64,000 nucleotides of DNA from UBA4416 sp038327195 (GCA_038327195.1 JBBQKU010000007.1:89452-153451); one strand, 5' to 3'. Positions 33,561-43,322 are shown, counted from the first letter of the stretch. Numbers and translations are program-made. Notes: generated from the sequence alone by a model not told the origin.

Positions 33561-33677
33561 TTTTAACGTTTTCGCGGTTTATTTCAGTTTGGGTTTTAAT
33601 CTCTGTCTGCCGAAATATAACTGACAACGCTAAATGTCTTATTCTTCCTCCCAAATTGAATAAACCGTTTGTTATAC
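33561..33677 (-). other. attC-like recombination site (integron cassette site)
   Basis: Arms CGGTTTATTTCAGTTTGGG (33575-33593) and CCCAAATTGAATAAACCG (33650-33667) form an imperfect inverted repeat with one extrahelical base and one wobble, separated by 56 bp. On the minus strand the site is bounded by GGTATAAC (R''-like, 33671-33678) and GTTAAAA (33561-33567). The 117-bp size is within the attC range. It lies directly after the stop codon of the minus-strand gene at 33682, as in an integron cassette. Confidence 0.75.
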
Positions 33678-34417
33678 CCGGTTATATTATTCTAAATCCT
33701 ATTTTTATTCCTGCATTCAGGTTCGGGATTACTCCTTTTGCTTTTATTAAACTTTCTGTAAAAGATCCATTGCCTTCCCCAGTCAATATATTATTGGTTT
33801 CTGTGTTTGTCAAGTTCGTTTTTAATTTAATTACTCTTACACCAGCACCAATATAAAGGTCAAGGTAAATAAGTTTATTGAATATGTATGTATAACCATA
33901 TTTTATGGTTATACCATTTACAAGTTTGTCAACGGAATATTTCTTTTGAAAAGTAGGTATACTGTCTATTTTGACACTATCCGCAAACGTATAATTTTGT
34001 TGCTTGTAGATATAGTCGATTAAAACGTAATTTCCAATGGTCAACTTTTTTTTGTTTAAATAATATTTTAAGCTAGTTTTTGTGATGAAACCACTCAGGT
34101 TGTCAAGCCAAGATAATTTTGGTTGTGAATAGAAATAACCACCAGCCTCAATGCACATAGAAGTATTTCTGTAAATTTTAAATTCACTCCCAAGTCTAAG
34201 TGATAACCCACTGTAAGGGTCAATTAGTGGGAGTAAAGGAACAAAAAAACTCAATTTATTGTCAATGCCTCTTTCTTTATTTTCTTCACTTAGTTCGTAA
34301 AGAGTAGGTGCGTTTGGGTTGTGTCTTTTGATTTTTAAAGTGTCTTTCTGTCCACTAACTAGTTTTGTCGAAATAAGAAATATTATAAGAATTGTGGTCT
34401 TCATATAATTGGCATAA
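33567..34417 (-). mobile_element. Solitary integron gene cassette (851 bp)
   Basis: The cassette would begin after the G of G|TTATGCC (34418/34417) and end with the G before TTAAAA (33567). Its first bases give the R' box GTTATGCC, whose complement GGCATAAC matches the R''-like GGTATAAC at the far end in 7 of 8 positions, as expected for one circular cassette. It holds a single gene with a short leader. Insertion at the stop codon of the CDGSH gene left TAG intact. No integrase is nearby. Confidence 0.7.
33682..34404 (-). CDS. Exported outer-membrane-type protein carried on the cassette
   Basis: I choose the ATG at 34404 (240 residues). The longer frame to 34440 would run back into the CDGSH gene and place 12 residues before a clear signal peptide (T-I-L-I-I-F-L-I-S-T-K-L-V-S-G-Q). 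The mature part is rich in alternating strands (L-S-L-R-L-G-S-E-F-K-I-Y, L-D-L-Y-I-G-A-G-V-R-V) and ends I-G-F-R-I-I, the aromatic/hydrophobic end of a beta barrel. No family is recognised. Its isolation on a cassette suggests acquisition by site-specific recombination. Confidence 0.72.
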   Translation of the reverse strand: MKTTILIIFLISTKLVSGQKDTLKIKRHNPNAPTLYELSEENKERGIDNKLSFFVPLLPLIDPYSGLSLRLGSEFKIYRNTSMCIEAGGYFYSQPKLSWLDNLSGFITKTSLKYYLNKKKLTIGNYVLIDYIYKQQNYTFADSVKIDSIPTFQKKYSVDKLVNGITIKYGYTYIFNKLIYLDLYIGAGVRVIKLKTNLTNTETNNILTGEGNGSFTESLIKAKGVIPNLNAGIKIGFRII

Positions 34418-34639
34418 CTATTTTTTTGGAGGCAGCGCAAATGCTATAGCTTCATGTTCAAAGTTTCCGTTGTGTGAGCCATCACAAAAAGGTTTGTTTT
34501 TAGATAAGCCACAACGGCATAATCCTAATACTTCACGTCCGCCCAAATCGTAATTAGCTCCGCTTTTGTCAACGATTTCAAAATCGCCTTCAATTTTAAT
34601 TGATCCATTTGAGTTTATTGTAAGTTTTGTTTTTGACAT
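34418..34639 (-). CDS. CDGSH-type [2Fe-2S] protein
   Basis: This 73-residue protein carries the full cluster-binding motif C41-R-C43-G-L-S-K-N-K-P-F-C52-D-G-S-H56 (three Cys, one His), as in mitoNEET-like proteins. The N-terminal half is a small beta domain (L-T-I-N-S-N-G-S-I-K-I-E-G). It probably serves in cluster transfer or redox sensing in the cytoplasm. The TAG stop codon supplies the G of the cassette junction GTTATGCC. Nothing in the sequence links it functionally to the cassette gene. Confidence 0.93.
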   Translation of the reverse strand: MSKTKLTINSNGSIKIEGDFEIVDKSGANYDLGGREVLGLCRCGLSKNKPFCDGSHNGNFEHEAIAFALPPKK

Positions 34640-34698
34640 AATATTTATTTTTTACTAAAGTAGCATAAATTTATCATAAGATAACTTTGTTATTATTC

Positions 34699-36249
34699 TT
34701 AGCCAATTTTTTTTAATGCTTTTGTCTTTATTATTTCCTGAACAGTGCGATTTTCTATTTTACTCTCAAGCCAACTAATAATATCGAAATAAAGGAAAGC
34801 TCGTTTTTCAAATTTGTTTTTTTCTAATGGAAGCATCTGCGTTTTTAAAGAAATAAATTGTTTTTTTAAATTTCGTTCAGATGCGTTAGTAAATAGGTTC
34901 TTTAAAAAGTTTAAGATATAAGTTTGGTATTGAGTTAATTGTCCTTTCTTAAGAAAATAACGATAAGTTGATCTAATGTTTGATTCTACCAAATCTTCAT
35001 TTCCTAATTCAAAATGACAAACTAATAATAAAATACGCGCGAATGAATAAATGTCTTCTCGCAACTCAATTTCTTTTTCGTTATAAATTTTATTTAACCA
35101 TTTAATTGCAATTTTGTAGTTCCCACTTCCTAAATATAAACAAGCTATTTTGTAATAAAGTAACAAAATCGAATGTTTATCAAGCATTGGTATCATTTTA
35201 TTTAATTCATTTTCAAGTGCTCCAACAATACGAGTTCCTGATTTAAACTCGCCCAACATAAAATGACGATTAATTTCATGCACATAAATTGCTTTAAATA
35301 AATTTAAATTTATGTTTTCAGTTAAAATTAAATTTTTGTCGCGCTTTATCGCAATCAGTTTTTTTTGCGTTTCGGCAAACTCTTTATATTTGTATAACTT
35401 ATTTTGAACAACTAATAAACTATTTAATGCCTTAATGTACATTTCAAGTTTATGACGCTTCATTTCAGGTTGTAATTCAAATAAATTTAGCCATTTAGTG
35501 GCGTATTCATAGCCTTTTGTGAAATCTTGAATGTAAAAATAATAACCAACAAATGAATTATAGAGGTATAGTTTTTCTTGAAATGATAAATCTTTTTCGT
35601 TGTAATGAGGTAAACTGCTCTCAAAAAAATGAGTTACGTTTTCCAAACTTTTTTTACTTTTTATAAAACCAGTTTGTACATAATAAGAATTCAATTTTAA
35701 AGATAAGTTTGAAAAAATATTTATATTTTTTATACTTTCTGCTACTTGGTTAGTTGTTGTAATTAAATAATTAACCCTTTTTTCGTTTCCTGATTCTAAA
35801 GTTTTTGGAATTACCAATTTTTCTAATTCTAATATTTCTAAAAGTAGCACAGAACGATCGTTTTCCATTGCCATTGCTTTTGCTTTATCAATCATTTTAA
35901 CGCATTCTTTATATAAACATTTGTTATATAAAATTCTGGCATAATCTATTAATTCTGTAATTTTTATATTCTCTAAGTTTGAGCTATTGCACAATTTCAA
36001 ACTTTTTAAAAGTTGGTAATACAAATGTGCTTTTAAATTCGAAAACTGTTTTGGATTTAATTCTTTCTCTTTTAAAAGAATTTTTTCTTCATTATAATTT
36101 TTTTGTTTTTCAATAGCATCATAAAGTATTATAAATTTTTTATCTGAACTATTACTTAATCGAGATGCATATAATTTAAAAAAACGCTTTTCGCCTTTAG
36201 AAAGAGTTTTAATTAAGTTAAATAATTGATCAGATTTAGCTTTAGACAT
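34699..36249 (-). CDS. Large helical-repeat protein, Bacteroidota-specific
   Basis: This 516-residue protein is almost wholly alpha-helical with Tyr, Leu and Lys-rich amphipathic repeats resembling TPR units (C-K-Y-K-E-F-A-E-T-Q-K-K-L, Y-K-I-A-C-L-Y-L-G-S-G-N-Y). No signal peptide or membrane segment is seen. Its start, L-F-N-L-I-K-T-L-S-K-G-E-K-R-F-F-K, is typical of an uncharacterised Bacteroidota family of about 500 residues. TPR-like solenoids usually bind partner proteins; none is suggested by neighbours. It is a single-gene unit divergent from fabH. Confidence 0.75.
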   Translation of the reverse strand: MSKAKSDQLFNLIKTLSKGEKRFFKLYASRLSNSSDKKFIILYDAIEKQKNYNEEKILLKEKELNPKQFSNLKAHLYYQLLKSLKLCNSSNLENIKITELIDYARILYNKCLYKECVKMIDKAKAMAMENDRSVLLLEILELEKLVIPKTLESGNEKRVNYLITTTNQVAESIKNINIFSNLSLKLNSYYVQTGFIKSKKSLENVTHFFESSLPHYNEKDLSFQEKLYLYNSFVGYYFYIQDFTKGYEYATKWLNLFELQPEMKRHKLEMYIKALNSLLVVQNKLYKYKEFAETQKKLIAIKRDKNLILTENINLNLFKAIYVHEINRHFMLGEFKSGTRIVGALENELNKMIPMLDKHSILLLYYKIACLYLGSGNYKIAIKWLNKIYNEKEIELREDIYSFARILLLVCHFELGNEDLVESNIRSTYRYFLKKGQLTQYQTYILNFLKNLFTNASERNLKKQFISLKTQMLPLEKNKFEKRAFLYFDIISWLESKIENRTVQEIIKTKALKKIG

Positions 36250-36370
36250 TGTATTTAATTTAGTTTATATTATACTATATATAGTATAATATACTAAGTT
36301 AAGTATTATTTATTCTATTTAGACATCGTATAATGATTTTATTTTAGTTCTATTTTTTTATTGGTGTAAA

Positions 36371-36378
36371 TATCTTTG
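36371..36378 (+). promoter_or_regulatory. -7 element of fabH, with probable leaderless start
   Basis: TATCTTTG matches TAnnTTTG exactly. The expected transcription start (12 bases after the first T) is 36383, the A of the ATG itself. Confidence 0.55.
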
Positions 36379-36382
36379 TTTT

Positions 36383-37369
36383 ATGAAAATTATTCCTTCA
36401 ATTACAGCAGTTGCCTCCTACGTTCCTGATTATATTTTAGGAAATAATGAACTTGAAAAAATGATGGATACGACCAACGAATGGATTATGTCTCGTTGTG
36501 GAGTTAGCGAAAGAAGAATTTTAAAAGATAAAGATAAAGCAAGCGCTTTTATGGCTGCAGAAGCTGCAAAAAAAATCTTAGTTAAAAAAAATATTTCTCC
36601 ACTCGACATTGAGTTAATAATTGTTGCAACTGTAACTCCAGATTATCAATATCCAGCAACTGCAAATATTGTTTCAGATATGATTGGTGCAACAAATGCC
36701 TGGGGATTTGATATTCAAGCTGCATGTACAAGCTTTTTAGCAGCATTACAAACTGGGGCAAAATTTATTGAAGCTGGCACACATAAAAAAATATTAGTGA
36801 TTGGCTCTGATAAAATGAGTAGCATTGTTGATTACACTTGCCGTAAAACTTCTATTTTATTTGGTGATGGAGCAGGAGCAGTTTTGTTAGAACCCTCAAT
36901 AGACGAAACAGGCGTTTTAGATGGAAAAATGTATGCAGATGGAAGTGGAAGAAAATATTTATATCAACCTGCTGGTGGAAGTTTAATCCCTTCATCAATA
37001 GACTCCGTTACAAACAAGCAACATTTTGTTGTAATGGATGGACAAGCAGTATTTAAAGTTGCAGTAATTAAAATGGCTGAAGTAGCCGCAGAAATGATGG
37101 AACGAAATCATTTGTCGGCAGATGATATTGCATTTCTTGTGCCACACCAAGCTAACAAACGTATTATTGAAGCTACTGCAAATCGCATGGGAATTTCGAT
37201 GGACAAAGTTATGTTGAATATTCACAAATACGGAAACACGACATCCGCAACCATTCCACTTTGTTTGGCAGAATGGGAAAGTCAATTAAAAAAAGGTGAT
37301 AATCTTATACTAACAACCTTTGGTGCTGGATTTACTTGGGGAGGTATTTATATAAAATGGAGTTATTAG
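36383..37369 (+). CDS. fabH: 3-oxoacyl-ACP synthase III (KAS III)
   Basis: The 328-residue protein has the full KAS III triad: C115 in A-A-C-T-S-F, H255 in V-P-H-Q-A-N-K-R-I, and N285 in Y-G-N-T-T-S-A. It also has the glycine-rich F-G-D-G-A-G-A-V-L and the C-terminal F-G-A-G-F-T-W-G. It condenses an acyl-CoA primer with malonyl-ACP to start fatty acid synthesis. It stands alone, away from plsX and rpmF, so it may be the second FabH copy common in Bacteroidota, used for branched or special primers; this cannot be decided here. Confidence 0.93.
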   Translation: MKIIPSITAVASYVPDYILGNNELEKMMDTTNEWIMSRCGVSERRILKDKDKASAFMAAEAAKKILVKKNISPLDIELIIVATVTPDYQYPATANIVSDMIGATNAWGFDIQAACTSFLAALQTGAKFIEAGTHKKILVIGSDKMSSIVDYTCRKTSILFGDGAGAVLLEPSIDETGVLDGKMYADGSGRKYLYQPAGGSLIPSSIDSVTNKQHFVVMDGQAVFKVAVIKMAEVAAEMMERNHLSADDIAFLVPHQANKRIIEATANRMGISMDKVMLNIHKYGNTTSATIPLCLAEWESQLKKGDNLILTTFGAGFTWGGIYIKWSY

Positions 37370-37414
37370 AAATATAAAATATTTTAATTTACCTTTCCTA
37401 GTTTACTTTTAGCA

Positions 37415-37753
37415 TTAATCTTTCGATAATAAATGCTTCAAATCTCTTATAGCTTCTGTAATTTTCTTTTTTTGTTCATTATATTCATCTGCTGTTTCAG
37501 CTTTTGCCAATGCAAGTTGTAAATTCAAATGTTCCATTTTAGATTTAAAATGATTGAAAGTGTCTTTCCCATCTTCTATTACCGAATTTGCATCCCACTT
37601 TAAATGATTTATTTTATCTTTAGTTTGGTCTTTAATTTCTTCAAGTTTATCAGAAAGTTCAGCTTTTCCTAAAGAAGTTTGCACTTGAAGATTTTCTAAT
37701 TTTTTTGCTGCGTCTTTTAAAAACGTAATTGCATTATCGCCTAAATGATTCAT
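37415..37753 (-). CDS. Coiled-coil protein of unknown function
   Basis: The 112-residue protein is predicted wholly helical with long charged amphipathic stretches (K-L-E-N-L-Q-V-Q-T-S-L-G-K-A-E-L-S-D-K-L-E-E-I-K split by Q-T-K-D-K) and an internal similarity: G-K-A-E-L-S-D-K-L-E-E near residue 29 and A-K-A-E-T-A-D-E-Y-N-E near residue 86. This suggests a duplicated 55-60 residue unit. No signal or membrane segment. It resembles stress-induced apolipoprotein-like coiled coils only in general composition. Confidence 0.65.
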   Translation of the reverse strand: MNHLGDNAITFLKDAAKKLENLQVQTSLGKAELSDKLEEIKDQTKDKINHLKWDANSVIEDGKDTFNHFKSKMEHLNLQLALAKAETADEYNEQKKKITEAIRDLKHLLSKD

Positions 37754-37962
37754 GGTTTCTTTTTTTTGATTTACATAAATGTAAGTTTAATTGTATTGAA
37801 TTCGTATGATAAAAAATGTGTTTAATAATGATAAAAATCACATTATTATTTATAATTAATCGACTATGTCAGATTTTTATTTAATCTAATCATTTTGATG
37901 TGTACCTATCTTTTTGTATTTTAGCTTTATACCAAATCAAAATATGGTATTAATATATTAAA

Positions 37963-38994
37963 ATGCGAACTCGCAATCAATTTATTGATTTACTGAAAGG
38001 AATTGCTGTGGTCTTGATGATACAAGTTCACATCATAGAATTGTTTGCTAGTAATTCTGTTTCTTCGAGTTCGTATGGTAATCTACTTCTTTTTTTAGGC
38101 GGCCCATTAGTAGCTCCGATTTTTGCCATTATTTTAGGTTATAATATTGCTAGTTCTAATAAAACAACTAAACAACTCATTATAAGAGGACTGAGTTTTT
38201 TCATTTTAGGAATGGTTCTGAATATTGCTTTAAATTTTAATTTAATCTTATCGGTATACAGAGGTGTGTTAGAAATTGATTTGTTACCCTATATTTTTGG
38301 TTCTGATATATTACATTTTGCTGGTTTGGTCATTATTGTAATTTCTATTTTAAAAAATGTATTCTTAAAGAGTAATATTCTTTTGGTATTCAGTTCTGTT
38401 TTAGTTGTTTTTTTAGGTCAATTTTTGATACATTTTATTCCCGAAAATTTAGTTTTAAAATATATGACTTCTTTCTTTTATGGTAGTTCACATTGGTCAT
38501 ATTTCCCTTTATTCCCTTGGTTAGTTTATCCACTAATAGGTTTGTTTTTTTATAATCTTTCTCAAAAATTTGATTTTACTATAATTCAAAATACTAAATA
38601 TAAATTAGGAATATTTGTTGCGTTTGTTTTATTTCTATTGTTTACACTAAGTTATGCCATAAAAATTTCTTCAAATTTACCAATGTATTATCATCATAAT
38701 TATACTTTTACCATTTGGCTAATTGTATTTGTATCATTCTATGTTTTTTTTATGAATGAAATAAATAAGTTCTTAGCGCAAACGTTATTATTTAAATACT
38801 TAGCATGGCTTGGGAAAAATGTTACTATGGCCTATGTTGTCCAATGGATTATTATTGGAAATATAGCCACCGTAATTTATAAAACCATCGATAATCCTTA
38901 TGTTTTATTGACCTATTATTTTAGCATTTTCGTTTTTACGTCAGCTGTAATATTTTTGATTTCTAAAGTTTCTACTTACTTTAAATCAACCTAA
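37963..38994 (+). CDS. HGSNAT/DUF1624-like membrane acyltransferase
   Basis: The 343-residue protein has about ten transmembrane segments. It opens R-N-Q-F-I-D-L-L-K-G-I-A-V-V-L-M-I-Q-V-H, with R/D near the first helix and a His at its end, the signature of the heparan-glucosaminide N-acetyltransferase-like / acyltransferase-3-like fold. Members transfer acyl groups across the membrane to sugars or lipids. W-S-Y-F-P-L-F-P-W-L-V-Y-P near residue 185 matches the DUF1624 group. No neighbour indicates the acceptor. Confidence 0.78.
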   Translation: MRTRNQFIDLLKGIAVVLMIQVHIIELFASNSVSSSSYGNLLLFLGGPLVAPIFAIILGYNIASSNKTTKQLIIRGLSFFILGMVLNIALNFNLILSVYRGVLEIDLLPYIFGSDILHFAGLVIIVISILKNVFLKSNILLVFSSVLVVFLGQFLIHFIPENLVLKYMTSFFYGSSHWSYFPLFPWLVYPLIGLFFYNLSQKFDFTIIQNTKYKLGIFVAFVLFLLFTLSYAIKISSNLPMYYHHNYTFTIWLIVFVSFYVFFMNEINKFLAQTLLFKYLAWLGKNVTMAYVVQWIIIGNIATVIYKTIDNPYVLLTYYFSIFVFTSAVIFLISKVSTYFKST

Positions 38995-39037
38995 AATTAA
39001 TAATAGGAACAAATATGAATGTTATAAAATAAAAATT

Positions 39038-40504
39038 TTACAACATCTTAAAGCCACCTTCTTCATACAGATCGCTTTCTTCTAACAAACTTGCATCTAT
39101 CATATCCGCTTTGTATTGAGCACGCAAACCTTTAATCCATCTTTTTCCACGTTCAGATAATTCAAAATCATCCGACATTAATCGACCTCTTAAAACTAAA
39201 ATACCTAAGTCGGCTCCTTCGTATAAGTAACCATCTTTTTGTGTTATTTGCAAAAAGAAAGCTTCGTTATCATCAACAACAGATTGTCTATGTGCATCCA
39301 TTTTTTTGAATTGAATATTTCCGTTTATTTTCATTTCCCAAATACCGGATTCAGGTGCTTTAGTTACTAATTCTAAGGATTTGCTAGTATGCTTTATTAC
39401 TAATTGACTCCAACTATCCATATTTTCTGCCTGTGCCCAACGGTTAGTTAATTCATTAACATCAATTTCGTATGGCACGTTCAACCATTCCAACATGTGA
39501 AATAAAAATAATGGTACATCATTCATAGCAAATTTAGAATGATTAGTTAATGAACTTACACCAGAAACGCGAGGATTTAATTCACCTAAATAAATTTCGC
39601 CGTTATCTTTATCAATTAAAAAATCCAGTTCAAAATATCCTTTGTATCCCTCTTTGCGCAATTGGTCACCAAAAAGTTGTGTGTATTTTTTTGCTTTATC
39701 TCTAATATCCGGAGTAAATGCATTAGCATAAATTTCGTTTCCACACCAACCACCTTTATAAGGAGTTAATTCTTTAAAGCCTACTAATTCTGTCATTAAA
39801 GGTGCAACTAAAGTGCCATGTTGTGTAACGCATCCTTCAATAGCAGTGCCATAGCAATTGATGCGTTTCATTATTTTTACTTCTTTTTCTTTTAAAATTT
39901 CTTCTTTATAATTATTAAATTCCTCTTCGTTAGATATAAAAAAAGTTGTGTGACCAGAATCTCCAAACGGTGTTTGAATAACTAAGTTTGTTCCCAATTT
40001 TTCTGACACTTTACATAAATGCTCATAGCTTTCAACAGGTGATAAAACATAAGGAACACAAGCAACTCCGGCTTTTTCTGCAATACGGTTAGTGTTAACT
40101 TTATTATCTAAAAAAGTGCGTAATTGAGCTGATGGAAAACAGACATCTAATCCTAAATTTTTTGCTAGGATTTCTGTTTGTTCGTCAAACATTAAAAATA
40201 AGGCTTTACCCATTTCTCCATTTACAGCTCTTGATTTTAAATAATTAATAACTTCAGGATGTTGAAGTAAATAATTATTTATGTCTTCTATACTTGTAAA
40301 TTCTTCATGAGGAACTTCTTCTTTCGGAGAAAATAAATTAGGATGTTGTCCTTCAAAACAATCGATATGACTTATGAATTTAAAATTACTAATCCATTCA
40401 TCAATACCTAATAAATTAAAATTAGTTGCGCTTATAAAGTAAATTGGCGTTTTATTTTCTTTGAAATAGGCTTTTATATCTGCAATTCCTTTTAGTGTGT
40501 TCAT
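39038..40504 (-). CDS. ATP-grasp enzyme (biotin-carboxylase-like ligase)
   Basis: The 488-residue protein has an N-terminal Rossmann-like part, an ATP-grasp core (about residues 130-350: L-V-I-Q-T-P-F-G-D-S-G-H-T-T-F for the glycine-rich loop, F-E-L-D-F-L-I-D, and metal-ligand region Y-L-G-E-L-N-P-R-V-S-G), and a 130-residue C-terminal domain of unknown type. ATP-grasp enzymes ligate a carboxylate to an amine or thiol through acylphosphate. It is 46 bp downstream of the amino-acid decarboxylase gene, so it may act on the amine product; substrate unknown. Confidence 0.82.
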   Translation of the reverse strand: MNTLKGIADIKAYFKENKTPIYFISATNFNLLGIDEWISNFKFISHIDCFEGQHPNLFSPKEEVPHEEFTSIEDINNYLLQHPEVINYLKSRAVNGEMGKALFLMFDEQTEILAKNLGLDVCFPSAQLRTFLDNKVNTNRIAEKAGVACVPYVLSPVESYEHLCKVSEKLGTNLVIQTPFGDSGHTTFFISNEEEFNNYKEEILKEKEVKIMKRINCYGTAIEGCVTQHGTLVAPLMTELVGFKELTPYKGGWCGNEIYANAFTPDIRDKAKKYTQLFGDQLRKEGYKGYFELDFLIDKDNGEIYLGELNPRVSGVSSLTNHSKFAMNDVPLFLFHMLEWLNVPYEIDVNELTNRWAQAENMDSWSQLVIKHTSKSLELVTKAPESGIWEMKINGNIQFKKMDAHRQSVVDDNEAFFLQITQKDGYLYEGADLGILVLRGRLMSDDFELSERGKRWIKGLRAQYKADMIDASLLEESDLYEEGGFKML

Positions 40505-40550
40505 CCTTTTTATTTTTATTATTTATTCCTTCGTATTGTATTTCTTTTTG

Positions 40551-43304
40551 TTATTTTTTTGCTTTTGGCTTTGCTTCATTAACAGGTGAGGCATTTATTG
40601 CATGCATTGCACCCATTGCCGAAATTGTATTTTTACGATTCAATGCTTCTGTAGTAAATACTTTTAATCCAAGTTCCGCTCTATAGCCATGAACCTCTTT
40701 TACATCAAGTGCAATCATAAATTTAATAATCTCTTCACTCACTACTTGTCCAGGAACTAAAATTGGGAATCCAGGAGGATATGGAATTACAAATGAAGTA
40801 GATACCAGTTCTTTATTTTTTGCCAATGCACCTAAACATTCACTCATTGGAATGTATTCACATAAATCCTCTTCATAAGCCAAGAAAAATGCTTCTCTGA
40901 TATTACCACCTGGAACGCCTGGTGAAGCTTGAAAAGAACGGTGAAAGTAACTAAAATCAGGTAATGGAGGAACATCTTTAATTAATGATGTAATGTGTTT
41001 TTGCGAAATCTCTGCTTCTCTTTTGTTTAATGAACGGTTACTTTCGTCTAACTCATCTGCAATTTGTAACAATGCATTTATTAAAAAAGTTACACTTCCA
41101 CGAGTTGTTCCAATATTTGTCATTAACAAAACAGTGTTACGAGATGTTTTATTTAATTGAATATTAAATCGATCCATTAAGTATGTGCTTTTAAAAGCAT
41201 CACCTGTGATGCCAGCTTTTCCTACCGAAAGCGTAACTTTTGTTGGATCTAAAACAAATTCATCTTTTTCCCAAGATTCTTCCATTCTGTCCCAACCAGC
41301 TTCCACAGTATAATATTCGCTTAATCCGCATTGACGATAAGCTTCTGGAATTAAATCTTTTACATTTAGGATATGAAAGTATTTACTTAATTTTGGATGA
41401 TCTTGTACTTTAGAGCGCAAAACCATTGCCATTTCTATACTTTTTTCAACTAATTCATAACCCTCCAATTCCACTTGCCTTCTTCCTGCATCTAGTGAAG
41501 CTAGGATTTGATAATTTGGAGAAGTTGTTGTGTGTGTCATATACGATTCTTGAAAATTATCGGCTACACGACGACTATATTCTTCATCCCAAATTTGAAT
41601 CATTGAACCTTGGCGGAAACTTGATAAGGTTTTATGAGTACTTTGTGTTGCGTAAACTCTAATCTTCACTTTTTCAGGATCGGGTAGAGTAGGCAGTTCA
41701 TTTGGTTTTAAAGAAGCAATGTGTTTTTTATATTCTTCTTTATATTCTTCACTTCTGTATTTATTAAATAACTTTTGTGCTACATACATTCCTGTGCGTT
41801 GCTTGTAAGTATATGTAAAACTAGCAAATGCAAACCATGCTTCGTCCCATAAAAAAACCATATCCGGTTTTATGGCTAACACCTCTTGCATTACTTTTTC
41901 CACATTATAAACCAAGCCATCAAATGTACAATTGGTTAATAATAACATTTTTACTTTATCTAAACGACCAGCATTTTTTAAAGCAATCAATCTATCTTTA
42001 ATGATTCGTAAAGGAACAGCGCCATACATTGAATATTCTTCAATAGGATAAGAATCTAAATATACTGGAAATGCGCCTGCTAAAACTAAACCATAGTGAT
42101 GTGATTTATGACAATCTCTATCTACTAAAACTACATCACCTGGTTTTATTAAAGCTTGTTGTACAATTTTATTAGCTGTAGAAGTTCCATTGGTAACAAA
42201 AAATGTATGTTCAGCACCATAAGCTTTTGCCGCTTTTTCCTGAGCTTTTTTTAAGGGTCCTTTCGGTTGAAGCAAAGAATCGAGTCCGCCATTTGTTGCC
42301 GATGTTTCTGCTAAAAATACATTTCTACCATAAAAATCTCCAAAGTCAGTAATCCAACGCGATTTAAAAACAGAGTTTCCTCTCGAAATAGGCATGGCAT
42401 GAAATACACTGATTGGTCTTTTGCTATATTCTGTTAGCGCTGTATAGAATGGTGTTTCAAAGCGATCATTAACCCCACTAATGATTGATAAATGAAGTTC
42501 TTGAACGTCCTCCATTCGGTAAAAAATACGTCTGAAAGCTTTAAGAGTTGAATCTTGTAAATGTGTTAATGATGAATCCGTAATATAATAGATGTCAAGT
42601 TCTGGTCTGAATTGATGAATGTATTTTCCTAATAATGGACCAATTTCGCCATCAGAAACGTTAGTTAAATCTATTTTTAAAACATTTTGGATAAATGGCT
42701 TAATAAGTTTGGTAATGTTTGTAGATAGCAGTAATGGAGCATATCTAATACATGCAGCTTGAATGTTATAATTGAAAAATAAGCATATTAAAGCATCCTG
42801 AAACGAACGCTGCATAACAATATCATACGTTAAATTTCCATGAGGATTAATGAGTGTTTTAAATTTATTTTTAAGAGCCGCTTCTTCTTTCGAAGACATA
42901 TCCTCAACATATAAAACTTCGAAATAATTTTTTTTAGTATTACTGGATAGCTTGTCTTTATTGTTTTCATTGGAAATAGTTCCATTAAATTTTTCATGAA
43001 TCATTTCTGGATGTAAGCGATAATTATCACTTACCAATAAACTTACTATTTCAGAAACCTGATTACTAACGGCTTTTAATTCACTTTTTTGAACAGCTTT
43101 AATTATTCGACTTACCAAAGGTGCGCCTGGAAAAGAAAAATATTGTTCAATACTCAAAAGATTTTGAAGTACTTCATTTAGTTCGTTTAAACGCGTTTCA
43201 AAAACATCGCTGTTTTGAAGGCGAGTTATTTGATTACTTTTTTCTTTAAGTTCATTCCATAAATCAATTCGTAATTGATTTATATTATAATGTTTTGAGT
43301 TCAT
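40551..43304 (-). CDS. Orn/Lys/Arg decarboxylase-family PLP enzyme (long form)
   Basis: The 917-residue protein contains the fold-type I major domain with the PLP lysine K558 in Q-S-T-H-K-T-L-S-S-F-R, the aspartate motif D-E-A-W-F-A-F-A, and a C-terminal domain ending with the Orn/Lys/Arg decarboxylase layout (P-Y-P-P-G-F-P-I-L-V-P-G). It is about 200 residues longer than the E. coli inducible enzymes, mainly through an N-terminal helical region (residues 1-120) before the wing domain. It would decarboxylate a basic amino acid to a polyamine precursor. It heads a run with the ATP-grasp gene and follows a VOC gene by 18 bp. Confidence 0.9.
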   Translation of the reverse strand: MNSKHYNINQLRIDLWNELKEKSNQITRLQNSDVFETRLNELNEVLQNLLSIEQYFSFPGAPLVSRIIKAVQKSELKAVSNQVSEIVSLLVSDNYRLHPEMIHEKFNGTISNENNKDKLSSNTKKNYFEVLYVEDMSSKEEAALKNKFKTLINPHGNLTYDIVMQRSFQDALICLFFNYNIQAACIRYAPLLLSTNITKLIKPFIQNVLKIDLTNVSDGEIGPLLGKYIHQFRPELDIYYITDSSLTHLQDSTLKAFRRIFYRMEDVQELHLSIISGVNDRFETPFYTALTEYSKRPISVFHAMPISRGNSVFKSRWITDFGDFYGRNVFLAETSATNGGLDSLLQPKGPLKKAQEKAAKAYGAEHTFFVTNGTSTANKIVQQALIKPGDVVLVDRDCHKSHHYGLVLAGAFPVYLDSYPIEEYSMYGAVPLRIIKDRLIALKNAGRLDKVKMLLLTNCTFDGLVYNVEKVMQEVLAIKPDMVFLWDEAWFAFASFTYTYKQRTGMYVAQKLFNKYRSEEYKEEYKKHIASLKPNELPTLPDPEKVKIRVYATQSTHKTLSSFRQGSMIQIWDEEYSRRVADNFQESYMTHTTTSPNYQILASLDAGRRQVELEGYELVEKSIEMAMVLRSKVQDHPKLSKYFHILNVKDLIPEAYRQCGLSEYYTVEAGWDRMEESWEKDEFVLDPTKVTLSVGKAGITGDAFKSTYLMDRFNIQLNKTSRNTVLLMTNIGTTRGSVTFLINALLQIADELDESNRSLNKREAEISQKHITSLIKDVPPLPDFSYFHRSFQASPGVPGGNIREAFFLAYEEDLCEYIPMSECLGALAKNKELVSTSFVIPYPPGFPILVPGQVVSEEIIKFMIALDVKEVHGYRAELGLKVFTTEALNRKNTISAMGAMHAINASPVNEAKPKAKK

Positions 43305-43322
43305 AAAATTTGATTTAAACTG

